This document shows, one piece after another, positions 9,045 through 17,426 of a stretch of 64,000 nt of DNA. Source of the DNA: Paraglaciecola psychrophila 170 (lineage in GTDB: Bacteria > Pseudomonadota > Gammaproteobacteria > Enterobacterales > Alteromonadaceae); contig NC_020514.1 in the NCBI RefSeq assembly GCF_000347635.1, positions 3,472,001 to 3,536,000 of the forward strand, read 5' to 3'. Numbering within the stretch: position 1 is the stretch's first letter; the number at the start of each line of letters is the position of its first letter. The notes below the pieces were generated by a model. It had not been told where the DNA came from. It worked only from the letters and a program-made list of their open reading frames with translations, and did not search any database. The position numbers and the translations under genes are program-made.

Positions 9045-10826
9045 TTATCCTATGACTAACAAAGGTTGACCGGTTTGTACCGCATCTCCTTCTTTAGTTG
9101 AGATATTAGATACCACACCTGAATCAGATGCTCGAATTTCGGTTTCCATCTTCATTGCTTCCATAATGATGACTACGTCACCCGAAGTCACTACATCACC
9201 CTCTTTAACCAGCACTTTAAAAATATTACCTGCCAGTGGTGATTTTAATGCTTGCCCAGTTTCAGAAGCAGCCTTAGCCACCTTAATCGGAGGCGGAGAA
9301 TCAGGCGCTGCTTGCACACTTGTTAACTCACCACTTTGCGCTACTTCAACCTCAAACACTTGACCATCAACACGCACTGAGTAAGCCGCAGTACCTGTTG
9401 TTTGTGCATTAGGAGAAGCACCACTACTCGAAATCCCATTCTTTGAAGCAACTTGTGGTGTATGACTGGGTGCTGGCTCGAAGGCATCCGGATTATTTCT
9501 ATTTTTGAGAAACTTTAAACCAATTTGTGGAAACAAAGCGTAGGTCAGCACATCATCAACCAAATCATCTGCTGTTTGGATTGATTCTTTTTTAGCAATA
9601 TCGGTAAGCTCAGTGGTAAGCGCCGCTAGCTCGTTGTCTATTAAATCTGCTGGGCGACATGTAATGGCTTCTTTGCCATCTAATACTCGCAGTTGTAACT
9701 CTCTATTAACAGGCGCAGCAGTGGCACCATACTCACCTTTAAGTACTCCAGCAGTTTCTTTACTGATGCTCTTATACCGCTCTCCTGTTATGACATTAAT
9801 AACAGACTGAGTACCTACAATTTGTGATGTGGGTGTGACCAAAGGAATAAAGCCCAAATCTTCTCTAACTTTTGGAATTTCTAGAAGGACTTCGTCCATC
9901 CTGTCTTCAGCGCCCTGCTCTTTCAGTTGGCTTTCCATGTTAGTCAACATACCGCCAGGTACCTGTGCAATCAAAATACGCGCATCAACACCTTTAAGGC
10001 TACCTTCGAACTGCGAATACTTTTTGCGGACGTCGCGGAAGTAACTAGCGATTTCAGTAAAAGCAGGTAATGCTAAACCGGTATCACGCTCTGTACCTTC
10101 AACAATAGACACAATCGTTTCTGTCGCTGTATGTCCATAAGTCATGCTCATCGATGAAATAGATGTATCTAAAATATCAATGCCTGCATCTATCGCTTTT
10201 TGGTAGGTAGCGGTGCTCAAGCCCGTTGTTGCATGACAGTGCATGGCAATAGGTACTTCGATGGATTCTTTTAATCGTGTCACCAATTCTTCGCATTCGT
10301 AAGGCTTGAGTAAGCCTGCCATATCTTTTATACAAATTGAGTGCACGCCCATATCTTGTAACTTATTGGCCATATCTAACCAAGTCTGCAAGGAATGCAC
10401 CGGAGAAACTGTGTAAGACATGGTCCCTTGAGCATGTGCTCCTTGTTTAATGGCTGCCTTAACCGCAGTTTGTAGGTTACGAATATCGTTCATTGCATCA
10501 AATATGCGGAACACATCGACACCGTTTGCATGTGCCCGCTCAACAAACTTTTCAACCACATCATCTGCATAATGGCGATAACCTAAAAGGTTCTGGCCTC
10601 GCAATAACATTTGCTGTTTAGTTTTAGGCATGGCTTTTTTAAGCTGGCGAATACGATCCCATGGATCTTCACCTAAATAACGAATGCAAGCGTCAAACGT
10701 CGCCCCACCCCATGTTTCTAATGACCAATAGCCAATATCGTCTAATTTACTTGCGATAGGTAACATGTCTTCCAGACGCATTCTGGTCGCAAACAAGGAT
10801 TGGTGGGCGTCACGCAATACAAACAT
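9045..10826 (-). CDS. oadA: Oxaloacetate decarboxylase alpha subunit (carboxyltransferase plus biotinyl domain)
   Basis: The alpha subunit transfers the carboxyl group of oxaloacetate to biotin. It has an HMGL-like carboxyltransferase TIM barrel (residues about 1-270; [12 protein letters not shown] at the start and a metal-binding MHCHATTG), a PYC/OADA conserved domain (about 290-430), a Pro/Ala/Ser linker, and a C-terminal biotinyl domain with EAMKMETEI, biotinylated at Lys559. The chosen ATG gives [10 protein letters not shown], slightly shorter than relatives and without a ribosome site. A good AAGGA site instead precedes an ATG at 10856 that meets an in-frame TAA two codons later, so the 5' end may carry a small mutation or sequence error. 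Confidence 0.9.
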   Translation of the reverse strand: MFVLRDAHQSLFATRMRLEDMLPIASKLDDIGYWSLETWGGATFDACIRYLGEDPWDRIRQLKKAMPKTKQQMLLRGQNLLGYRHYADDVVEKFVERAHANGVDVFRIFDAMNDIRNLQTAVKAAIKQGAHAQGTMSYTVSPVHSLQTWLDMANKLQDMGVHSICIKDMAGLLKPYECEELVTRLKESIEVPIAMHCHATTGLSTATYQKAIDAGIDILDTSISSMSMTYGHTATETIVSIVEGTERDTGLALPAFTEIASYFRDVRKKYSQFEGSLKGVDARILIAQVPGGMLTNMESQLKEQGAEDRMDEVLLEIPKVREDLGFIPLVTPTSQIVGTQSVINVITGERYKSISKETAGVLKGEYGATAAPVNRELQLRVLDGKEAITCRPADLIDNELAALTTELTDIAKKESIQTADDLVDDVLTYALFPQIGLKFLKNRNNPDAFEPAPSHTPQVASKNGISSSGASPNAQTTGTAAYSVRVDGQVFEVEVAQSGELTSVQAAPDSPPPIKVAKAASETGQALKSPLAGNIFKVLVKEGDVVTSGDVVIIMEAMKMETEIRASDSGVVSNISTKEGDAVQTGQPLLVIG

Positions 10827-10880
10827 TCTGTAATTTGGTAAATGGTTTTACGGCATGGGGAATACTTTCCTTAAAGGATT

Positions 10881-11153
10881 TTAAACTAAGTGTGACTGTC
10901 GATGTTGAAAGATAGCTGCGCTAATCGCAGACACAATCTTTGGAGACACGTCTTGATTATTAGATAAGGTATTGTTTGTAAATTTGGGTTGGGTTTTTAT
11001 AGTATTGAGTGACTCATCAGGGATAAGTTTATTTATCCAAGCAATTAGAGTAATTGCACCAATTAGCATCGATAAAAACAAAAACACCACTACCATTCCA
11101 AGTAATAATAGATTAGCAGCTTCTGCAAGAGCATTCGCGACTTCAGGTTGCAT
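10881..11153 (-). CDS. oadG: Oxaloacetate decarboxylase gamma subunit
   Basis: Small single-pass membrane protein (90 aa) that assembles the alpha and beta subunits. It has one membrane helix at about residues 13-36 (AANLLLLGMVVVFLFLSMLIGAI) and a polar C-terminal tail ending QHRQSHLV; the terminal histidines fit the metal-binding tail described for this family. Sequence conservation in OadG is weak, so the call rests on size, topology and position as first gene of oadGAB. About 230 nt without a gene lie upstream; I see no defined promoter there. Confidence 0.85.
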   Translation of the reverse strand: MQPEVANALAEAANLLLLGMVVVFLFLSMLIGAITLIAWINKLIPDESLNTIKTQPKFTNNTLSNNQDVSPKIVSAISAAIFQHRQSHLV

Positions 11154-11386
11154 ACAAAGATGATCTCAAAATTAAACAATTAATAGGTGATAAGTACCAT
11201 GCAGCCTGAGAAAACACAACAAAACGCCAAGAGGAAAAGTGCATAAAGAATAAGAAAAAATTCGGATATTGTGAATATTTATCCAATCACCCTCAACAAT
11301 TAACAATCTATTCACATACTCGTTATTAAACAGCTATTAGTAGAATCTAATCCAAATAGCTAAGCGATAACATAGAAACTGGTGTT

Positions 11387-11436
11387 CCACATACAAAAAA
11401 GCCTACAAATTAATTTGTAGGCTTTTTTGTATGTGG
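11387..11436 (-). terminator. tRNA operon terminator, a 50-bp perfect palindrome
   Basis: Two 25-nt arms are exact reverse complements with no loop bases (centre AATT/AATT at 11411/11412). On the minus strand the RNA would form a long hairpin with GCCTAC/GTAGGC in the stem and six U in the 3' arm. The palindrome includes the CCA end of the adjacent tRNA-Arg (11434-11436). Confidence 0.85.
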
Positions 11437-11510
11437 TGCGCGTGGAAGGATTCGAACCTCCGACCACCTGGTTCGTAGCCAGGTACTCTATCCAGCTGAG
11501 CTACACGCGC
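11434..11510 (-). tRNA. tRNA-Arg (anticodon ACG), copy 1
   Basis: A 77-nt cloverleaf with acceptor GCGCGTG/CACGCGC, encoded CCA, D-arm AGCTCAGCTGGATAGAG, T-loop GGTTCGAATCC and anticodon stem CCTGG-CTACGAA-CCAGG, giving anticodon ACG. It is identical over its full length to the copy at 11571-11647 and is the last gene of the tRNA operon. By-eye folding only; no covariance search was run. Confidence 0.97.
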
Positions 11511-11570
11511 AAACTGTTTGCTTTAGAAGTACAGCCAAATACGACAACCTTCTAAAAAATCTTTCAAATA

Positions 11571-11647
11571 TGGTGCGCGTGGAAGGATTCGAACCTCCGA
11601 CCACCTGGTTCGTAGCCAGGTACTCTATCCAGCTGAGCTACACGCGC
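11571..11647 (-). tRNA. tRNA-Arg (anticodon ACG), copy 2
   Basis: Identical 77-nt copy of the neighbouring tRNA-Arg, including the encoded CCA. The 60-nt spacer between the copies is not repeated. Middle gene of the Ser-Arg-Arg operon. The A34 of ACG is expected to be edited to inosine so that CGU, CGC and CGA are read. Confidence 0.97.
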
Positions 11648-11671
11648 ATTAAAAACTTCACATTAACATTC

Positions 11672-11763
<92 letters not shown>

Positions 11764-11884
11764 GGAACTTGAATCTTATACTCACCTTTGGATGTTTGTC
11801 ATTTCGACTAACTAAACTTATCTACCTGAACCTTCGGCTTTAAGCTGCTGGGTTAAGTTTAAGCTCTCCTTAATGAGGAGCAGG

Positions 11885-11912
11885 ATTCTACCGATCCACA
11901 TGAGTATGTCAA
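11885..11912 (-). promoter_or_regulatory. Sigma-70 promoter of the tRNA operon
   Basis: On the minus strand TTGACA (11907-11912), a 16-nt spacer, then TAGAAT (11885-11890), followed by a GC-rich discriminator (CCTGCTCC) as seen at stringently controlled stable-RNA promoters. Transcription would begin near 11878, giving a leader of about 115 nt before tRNA-Ser. This occupies the otherwise gene-free stretch 11764-12031, in which I see nothing else. Confidence 0.8.
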
Positions 11913-12031
11913 ACACTTTTTATGAAGATAATGACGGCATGCTGGCATTTTAAACGATTATTGGTTAAGTGCTTATTTTTTGTCAAATTTGAGCAAAAAA
12001 CACAAATTAATGAAGGCTAAATAACAGACAT

Positions 12032-12059
12032 AAAAAAAGCTGGTTACCCAGCTTTTTTT
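12032..12059 (-). terminator. csrA terminator
   Basis: Hairpin GCTGG-loop TTAC-CCAGC flanked by seven A and seven T, so a 12-bp stem in all, 15 nt after the csrA stop on the minus strand. A textbook intrinsic terminator separating csrA from the tRNA operon. Confidence 0.9.
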
Positions 12060-12073
12060 AATTTGAATACCTA

Positions 12074-12289
12074 CTAGTCTTCGTCCGTGCTTGCTGCCTG
12101 TTCATGGGCGGCAAGTTGTACGTTCTTTTCAGCTTGGATACGCATATAAATTTCTTCACGATGCACAGATATTTCCTTAGGTGCATTCACACCAATTCTT
12201 ACCTGATTACCTTTTACCCCTAATACTGTTACGGTGACGTCATCACCAACCATTAGAGTTTCTCCAACACGACGAGTTAAAATTAGCAT
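12074..12289 (-). CDS. csrA: Carbon storage regulator CsrA/RsmA
   Basis: RNA-binding post-transcriptional regulator (71 aa) that blocks or stabilises mRNAs at GGA motifs and controls carbon flow, motility and biofilm genes. The sequence [20 protein letters not shown] starts with the RNA-binding beta strand (Arg6 and Arg7 region), and the second RNA-contact strand [10 protein letters not shown] is intact. The C-terminal tail ([12 protein letters not shown]) is acidic and slightly longer than in E. coli. It lies downstream of alaS, with 148 nt between that may hold its own promoter. It may influence the large flagellar block in this window; that link is family knowledge, not seen here. Confidence 0.97.
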   Translation of the reverse strand: MLILTRRVGETLMVGDDVTVTVLGVKGNQVRIGVNAPKEISVHREEIYMRIQAEKNVQLAAHEQAASTDED

Positions 12290-12437
12290 TCTATTGCTCC
12301 TTTATCCGTTAAAACCACGATTCCTTCGTTAAAGTAAGTGTAAATTACCAGCACCGCTAGAAAATTTACCCAATCGGTTTTTCCCTATTTTTGTTGTCAC
12401 CACAAAAAACAACCGAAAAATTCTTTCCATTTTCCTT

Positions 12438-15034
12438 TTATAAGTTTTCTTGTAACCAATCTTTCACTGAAACAATGGCTGACTCTAAGTTTTGCGGTTG
12501 AGTTCCACCTGCAAGAGCCATATCAGGACGACCTCCTCCTTTGCCACCGACTTGTTGGGCTACAAATTTTACCAAATCACCAGCTCTAATCTTAGACACT
12601 AGGTCTTTGGTCACACCCACAATCAAACTAACTTTATTTTCTTCAGCGAGGCCCAAAACAATTATCGCGCTGCCTAACTGATTCTTAAAGTCATCGACCA
12701 TAGACCTAAGCGCTTTAGCTTCAACACCTTCTAACACTGTAGACAGAACTTTGACGCCATTTACTTCGTACACTTGAGATAGTACATCTGTCGTTGCGTC
12801 ACTGGCTATTTGTCGTTTGAGTTTTTGTAATTCTTTTTCAACTACTTTATTGCCATCAAGTATGTTTTTATACGAGCAGTTAAGCTTTGTGGATCTGTTT
12901 TTAATAAACCTGCAATTTGACTGATTTGTTGAGTTTGGCTCTGCACTGCATCTAGCGCCTGTTCTCCAGTAACCGCTTCAATCCTTCTAACACCCGCAGC
13001 AATGCCTCCTTCTGAAACTATCTTAAAGAAACCAATATCGCCTGTTCTATTGACATGCGTACCGCCACACAGTTCCATAGAAAACTCTCCCATAGAGACA
13101 ACACGAACGTCTTCAGTATATTTCTCACCAAATAAAGCCATTGCACCTGCGGCCTTAGCCTCGTCCAAATTCATCAACTTAGTATCTAAAACGTGGTTGG
13201 CTCGAATTTGCTGGTTAACTAGCTTCTCAACACTTTGTAACTGAGTATTAGTTACTGCTTCAAAATGTGAAAAATCAAAACGAAAACGCTCGTCTGATAC
13301 TAATGAGCCTTTCTGGTTCACATGCTCACCCAAAATTTGTTTCAAAGCAGCATGCATAAGATGCGTGGCACTGTGATTTAATTTTATAGCTTCGCGGCGC
13401 TCAACATCAAATTCAGCTTGCACCAAATCACCCAATTTAAAATCTGAATGAGCTGTGCCTTTGTGCGCAATAGCATTACCCAGCTTAACCGTATCCCTTA
13501 CAATAAAATTGCCATTAGCAGTTTTAAGTACACCGGTGTCTCCAGCTTGACCACCTGATTCTGCATAAAAGGGGCTCTTATCAAGAACAACAATGCCTTC
13601 TTCAGCATCACTTAATTGATTTACTACCTGACCGTTGGCAAACAATTCAACAATCTTGGCCTGATTTGTTAACTTATCATAACCAGTAAACTCAGAAGCA
13701 CAATTAGACTTTAGTAGTTCATTGTAATCAGTGTCAAATTGACTAGCCTGTTGCGCACGTTTTCGTTGAGCCGCCATAGCAGCTTGGAAACCTTCTTCGT
13801 CAATACTAAGATTTTTTTCACGAGCTACATCATTAGTTAAGTCTGCTGGGAAGCCATAGGTATCATAAAGCTTAAATACGAGTTCGCCCGGTACCACATC
13901 TGATGTCAACTCGCTAAGAGCATTATTCAGAATACTCATGCCACGCTCAAGGGTGCGAGAAAACTGCTCTTCTTCAGTTTTTAATACTTTTTCTATCAAC
14001 TCACGATTGGCAGTTAGCTCAGGATAGGCTTCACCCATTTGGGTTTCTAGGGCCGACACCAACCGATAGAAAAATACGCCACTGGCACCGAGTTTATTAC
14101 CATGCCTTACTGCTCTGCGGATAATACGTCTCAATACATATCCACGGCCTTCATTTGAGGGAATAATACCGTCACAAATTAAGAAACTACAAGAACGAAT
14201 ATGGTCAGCAATAACCCGTAAAGATTTATCTTGCCTATCGTCAGTCCCAACAATATTGGCGGTAGCTTCAATTAAGTTCTGAAAAATATCAATTTCATAG
14301 TTACTATGCACATTTTGTAAGATGGCAGTAATACGCTCCAAACCCATGCCCGTATCTATAGAAGGTTTAGGTAATGGCTGCATAGTCCCATCACTTTGAC
14401 GATTAAACTGCATAAAGACCAGATTCCAGATCTCGATAAAGCGATCGCCGTCTTCTTCGGGAGAGCCTGGAGGTCCGCCCCAAATATGCTCACCATGGTC
14501 ATAAAAAATTTCTGAACAAGGACCACAAGGACCGGTATCTCCCATCGACCAGAAATTGTCTGAAGTGCTAATACGAATAATTTTATCTTCTGACAAGCCA
14601 ATTTGGTTTGACCATATATCAAAGGCTTCGTCATCATCGTGGTAAATAGTGACCAACAATTTGTCTTTAGAAAGCTTTAATTCTTCGGTTAAAAAATCCC
14701 AAGCATATTGAATAGCTTGAGTTTTAAAGTAATCACCAAAACTAAAGTTACCTAACATTTCGAAAAAAGTGTGATGCCTAGCAGTGTACCCTACATTTTC
14801 GAGATCATTATGCTTGCCACCGGCTCGCACGCAGCGTTGTGAAGATGTTGCTTTATTATAACTACGGGCTTCGCTGCCTAAAAATACGTCTTTAAACTGG
14901 TTCATTCCAGCATTTGTAAACAAAAGTGTCGGATCGTTTGCAGGAACTAAAGATGAACTGGATACTTTTTGATGTCCTTTTGCGGCAAAAAAATCTAAAA
15001 ATGCGCACCGGATTTCGGCGGTTGTTTTACTCAT
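12438..15034 (-). pseudogene. alaS: Alanyl-tRNA synthetase with an apparent one-base frameshift near its 3' end
   Basis: AlaRS charges tRNA-Ala with alanine. The first frame (12842-15034, 730 aa) has the class II catalytic core (motif 2 around [20 protein letters not shown]) and the editing domain with [11 protein letters not shown] and CGGTH (Cys about 656). Near codon 722 reading leaves the frame and stops at TAG; one extra A in the A5 run (T run 12865-12869 on the plus strand) restores [18 protein letters not shown] and then the C-Ala domain [16 protein letters not shown] through [15 protein letters not shown], about 865 aa in total, normal for AlaRS. Because alaS is essential and the lesion is in a homopolymer, a sequencing error is the simplest reading; it is typed pseudogene only to record the break. 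Confidence 0.9.
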
Positions 15035-15068
15035 TTACAATCCTGAAATATTAATAATTATTGGAGTT

Positions 15069-15108
15069 AAAAAATGCCCAAAAGCGGCATAAGTAATGCT
15101 TATGTCGC
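15069..15108 (-). terminator. Hairpin with T-rich tail between recX remnant and alaS
   Basis: On the minus strand GCGACATAAG-CATTA-CTTATGCCGC forms a 10-bp stem with one G-T pair, followed by TTTTGGGCATTTTTT. It would terminate transcripts arriving from recX, or could act as an attenuator in the alaS leader, since alaS begins only 35 nt further on. The two roles cannot be separated from sequence. Confidence 0.55.
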
Positions 15109-15153
15109 CAAAGATATCAGTTTAGTGAACTTTTGTTAAGGTTAGTGTTAGCA

Positions 15154-15575
15154 CTAAGTAGCGTTAATCTTAGATGATTCAATCGCATAGCTAATTTGTT
15201 CATGTATAAAACCACGATAATATAAAAAATAGTTGCTGTTTTTGTTGCTCTTTAAAATACTTTGATAGCTAATTCAAACTCATCGATACTCAGTTCACGC
15301 ATTGCTGAAGCCACTATTACTGCAGAGATTTGATATTTTTGTAATTCATTACATACTCTTGATTCGCCAATACCTTTATTCAACCGACCGCGGTTCAAAG
15401 ATTCTGAAAACCTTTTATTACTTTGCAGATTATTCTGATTAAATGTATCAATGTACAGATAGGGCAATAATTGACGTTGCAATAGCATCTCAAGCAATTC
15501 ATGTTGACTTCGCTCGCGCTAAGAAAATAACCTCGTGACGGTATATTTAATGATTTTAACATCGTTCTCTGCCAT
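15154..15575 (-). pseudogene. recX: Decayed RecX regulatory protein
   Basis: RecX inhibits and modulates RecA filaments. From the ATG at 15575 the frame reads MAENDVKIIKYTVTRLFS, hits TAG (15519-15521), then goes on in the same frame with RERSQHELLEMLLQ and the core RFSESLNRGRLNKGIGESRV. At 15252-15254 it reaches TAA; one base fewer there gives KEQQKQQ, and a second shift about 20 nt on restores YFLYYRGFIHEQISYAIESS, ending at TAG 15154-15156. Mended, the product is about 140 aa, the normal RecX size. One nonsense mutation and two shifts in 420 nt indicate real decay. It keeps the usual place before alaS, but recA is not on its other side. Confidence 0.8.
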
Positions 15576-15613
15576 ATTAGTCAAGTAAACTTAGCAAAAG
15601 GTTAGACCCTAAA

Positions 15614-16777
15614 TTGTCATTATCAAACTCAAAATACACATTCAAATTTAACACCTCAATTGAAAAAATCGGTCAAACAGTCTGGGATGATTTAGCCAAT
15701 GGCAATAGTCCATTTTGCCAGTATTCTTTTCTGCACGCCCTAGAAACCTCGGGATCGGTTGGAGGAAAGTCGGGATGGCAACCATTTCATTTATTAATTT
15801 ATCAAAATTCCGAGCCTGTTGGCATATTACCCTTATATAAAAAAAACCATAGTTACGGAGAATATGTATTTGATTTTGCATGGGCAAACACTTACCGACA
15901 ATACGGTGTTAACTATTATCCTAAATTAGTGACTGCAATACCTTTTACTCCAGTGACTGGTGCTAGGTTAATGCTCGACATTAAGGTAGATAAACAACAA
16001 CTGTTACCCGTCTTATGCAAGGAAATTATGGCTCAATTAGCTGTGTACGGTATGTCTTCGATGCACTGGTTATTTGTGGAACAAGATATGAGTCAGTTAC
16101 TGCATGAGCATAGCCAAGTTCAACGTCACGCGGTGCAATTTCAGTGGTTCAATCGTCAATATTCTTCTTTTGAAGATTATTTGACGTATTTTAATTCACG
16201 TAAAAGAAAAAGTGTTAAGAAAGAGCGCCTTAAAGTTACTACACAAGGAATAAAAGTGGTTCGCTTGCATGGCGAAGATTTGACTTCAGAAAAAATGCAT
16301 TTTTTTTATGATTGTTACAAACAAACCTATTTAAAACGCAGTGGCCATGATGGATATTTGACTGAAGCCTTTTTTCAACAAATTTTTAGAGACTTGCATC
16401 ACAATTTAATGCTGGTGATCGCATTAAAAGATAACCAACCTATTGCCAGCGCACTATTTGTATTTGATCAGAACCAACTTTGTGGCCGCTACTGGGGTGC
16501 TTTAGAGGATATTGACAACTTACATTTTGAGTGTTGTTACTACCAGGGTATCGAATTTTGCATTGAAAGAAACATCGCTAAATTTAATCCAGGTACTCAA
16601 GGAGAACATAAGATATTGAGAGGCTTTGAACCTATTTACTGTTACTCAAACCACTCACTTAAAGAGTTGGCATTCCACGAAGCCGTTGAACGATTTATAG
16701 AACAAGAAAACACTCAAATAGAAGAATACAAGAATAATGCTGAAAAACTTTTACCCTTTAAACGATCAGAATTGTAA
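15614..16777 (+). CDS. COG3146/DUF482 peptidogalycan-like acetyltransferase-fold protein
   Basis: A 387-aa protein of the COG3146/DUF482 family, predicted to have tandem GNAT (FemAB-like) folds; its biochemical role is not established. Recognisable blocks are NPFCQYSFLHALE-like text near residue 31, GWQPFHLLIYQNSEPVGILP, HSYGEYVFDFAWANTYRQYG, FTPVTGARLM, FNSRKRKSVKKERLKV and CYYQGIEFCIERNIAKFNPG with GEHKILRGFEP. The start is TTG with AAAAGG about 12 nt upstream; no ATG occurs nearby, so the start is uncertain by a few codons. It is divergent from the recX remnant and convergent with the DUF938 gene. Confidence 0.82.
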   Translation: MSLSNSKYTFKFNTSIEKIGQTVWDDLANGNSPFCQYSFLHALETSGSVGGKSGWQPFHLLIYQNSEPVGILPLYKKNHSYGEYVFDFAWANTYRQYGVNYYPKLVTAIPFTPVTGARLMLDIKVDKQQLLPVLCKEIMAQLAVYGMSSMHWLFVEQDMSQLLHEHSQVQRHAVQFQWFNRQYSSFEDYLTYFNSRKRKSVKKERLKVTTQGIKVVRLHGEDLTSEKMHFFYDCYKQTYLKRSGHDGYLTEAFFQQIFRDLHHNLMLVIALKDNQPIASALFVFDQNQLCGRYWGALEDIDNLHFECCYYQGIEFCIERNIAKFNPGTQGEHKILRGFEPIYCYSNHSLKELAFHEAVERFIEQENTQIEEYKNNAEKLLPFKRSEL

Positions 16778-16807
16778 GTGAGCTAAGTTTAATGCATCGG
16801 ACGCCAA

Positions 16808-17398
16808 TTACTGTTTTTGCCAGACTAACATATAGTTATTGGCTGGCATTGGGATTGTCTCAATGAGAACCAGAGGTATAGCCCAAAGAGTCAGTTCATC
16901 AATATCACGAATACCACCACAACCTTGCTCGCTTAAATGTTGATCGAAGGATTGATTAGACTCACTGCTATATTGCCCTTGAAAATTATAGGGGCCGTAT
17001 TGGCAAAACATCCCATCAATAGGTAAATTATTGGCCACTAATTGCATCATAAGTTGTGACTCTAATGGTTGCATAATATGTGTGGTATTAGCTGTGTACA
17101 CGGCATCAGTATTGGTTAGTGGCCAGGCGCTGGTAGCGCCGATAGTGAATGACAGGGGTTCATGCAAATTATTAACCTTTACCTCTTCTAACCACGCTGC
17201 AATACCAAGGTGTTTATCAGGCATATCGCTAGTATGCCATTCTAAATGTCTGAGCCTAGGGGCAAAATACGCGGCATGCTGACCGGTCCCAGAACCAATC
17301 TCTAAGAGGTTGGTTTTATCAACCAAAACCCTTTTCAATACTTCTAAAATAGGTTCTTTATTATTTTCGCACGCTTGGCTGAAAGGTTTATCGAACAT
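16808..17398 (-). CDS. DUF938 SAM-dependent methyltransferase-like protein
   Basis: A 196-aa protein of the DUF938 family, a class I SAM-dependent methyltransferase fold of unknown substrate. Motif I is LLEIGSGTGQHAAYFAPRL (residues about 32-50), with the acidic strand-2 residue in HTSDMPD; family landmarks TANTTHIM and FCQYGPYNFQGQYSSESNQS follow. Length and domain coverage are complete. It begins 28 nt after metH, so it may be co-transcribed with the methionine genes, though no functional tie is shown. Confidence 0.85.
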   Translation of the reverse strand: MFDKPFSQACENNKEPILEVLKRVLVDKTNLLEIGSGTGQHAAYFAPRLRHLEWHTSDMPDKHLGIAAWLEEVKVNNLHEPLSFTIGATSAWPLTNTDAVYTANTTHIMQPLESQLMMQLVANNLPIDGMFCQYGPYNFQGQYSSESNQSFDQHLSEQGCGGIRDIDELTLWAIPLVLIETIPMPANNYMLVWQKQ

Positions 17399-17426
17399 GT
17401 TATTAGCAATCCACTTTTTTATTATT

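Noticed and set aside
15252-15497. Independent 81-aa small protein
   Set aside because: It is the middle of the recX frame after the internal TAG, not a separate gene.
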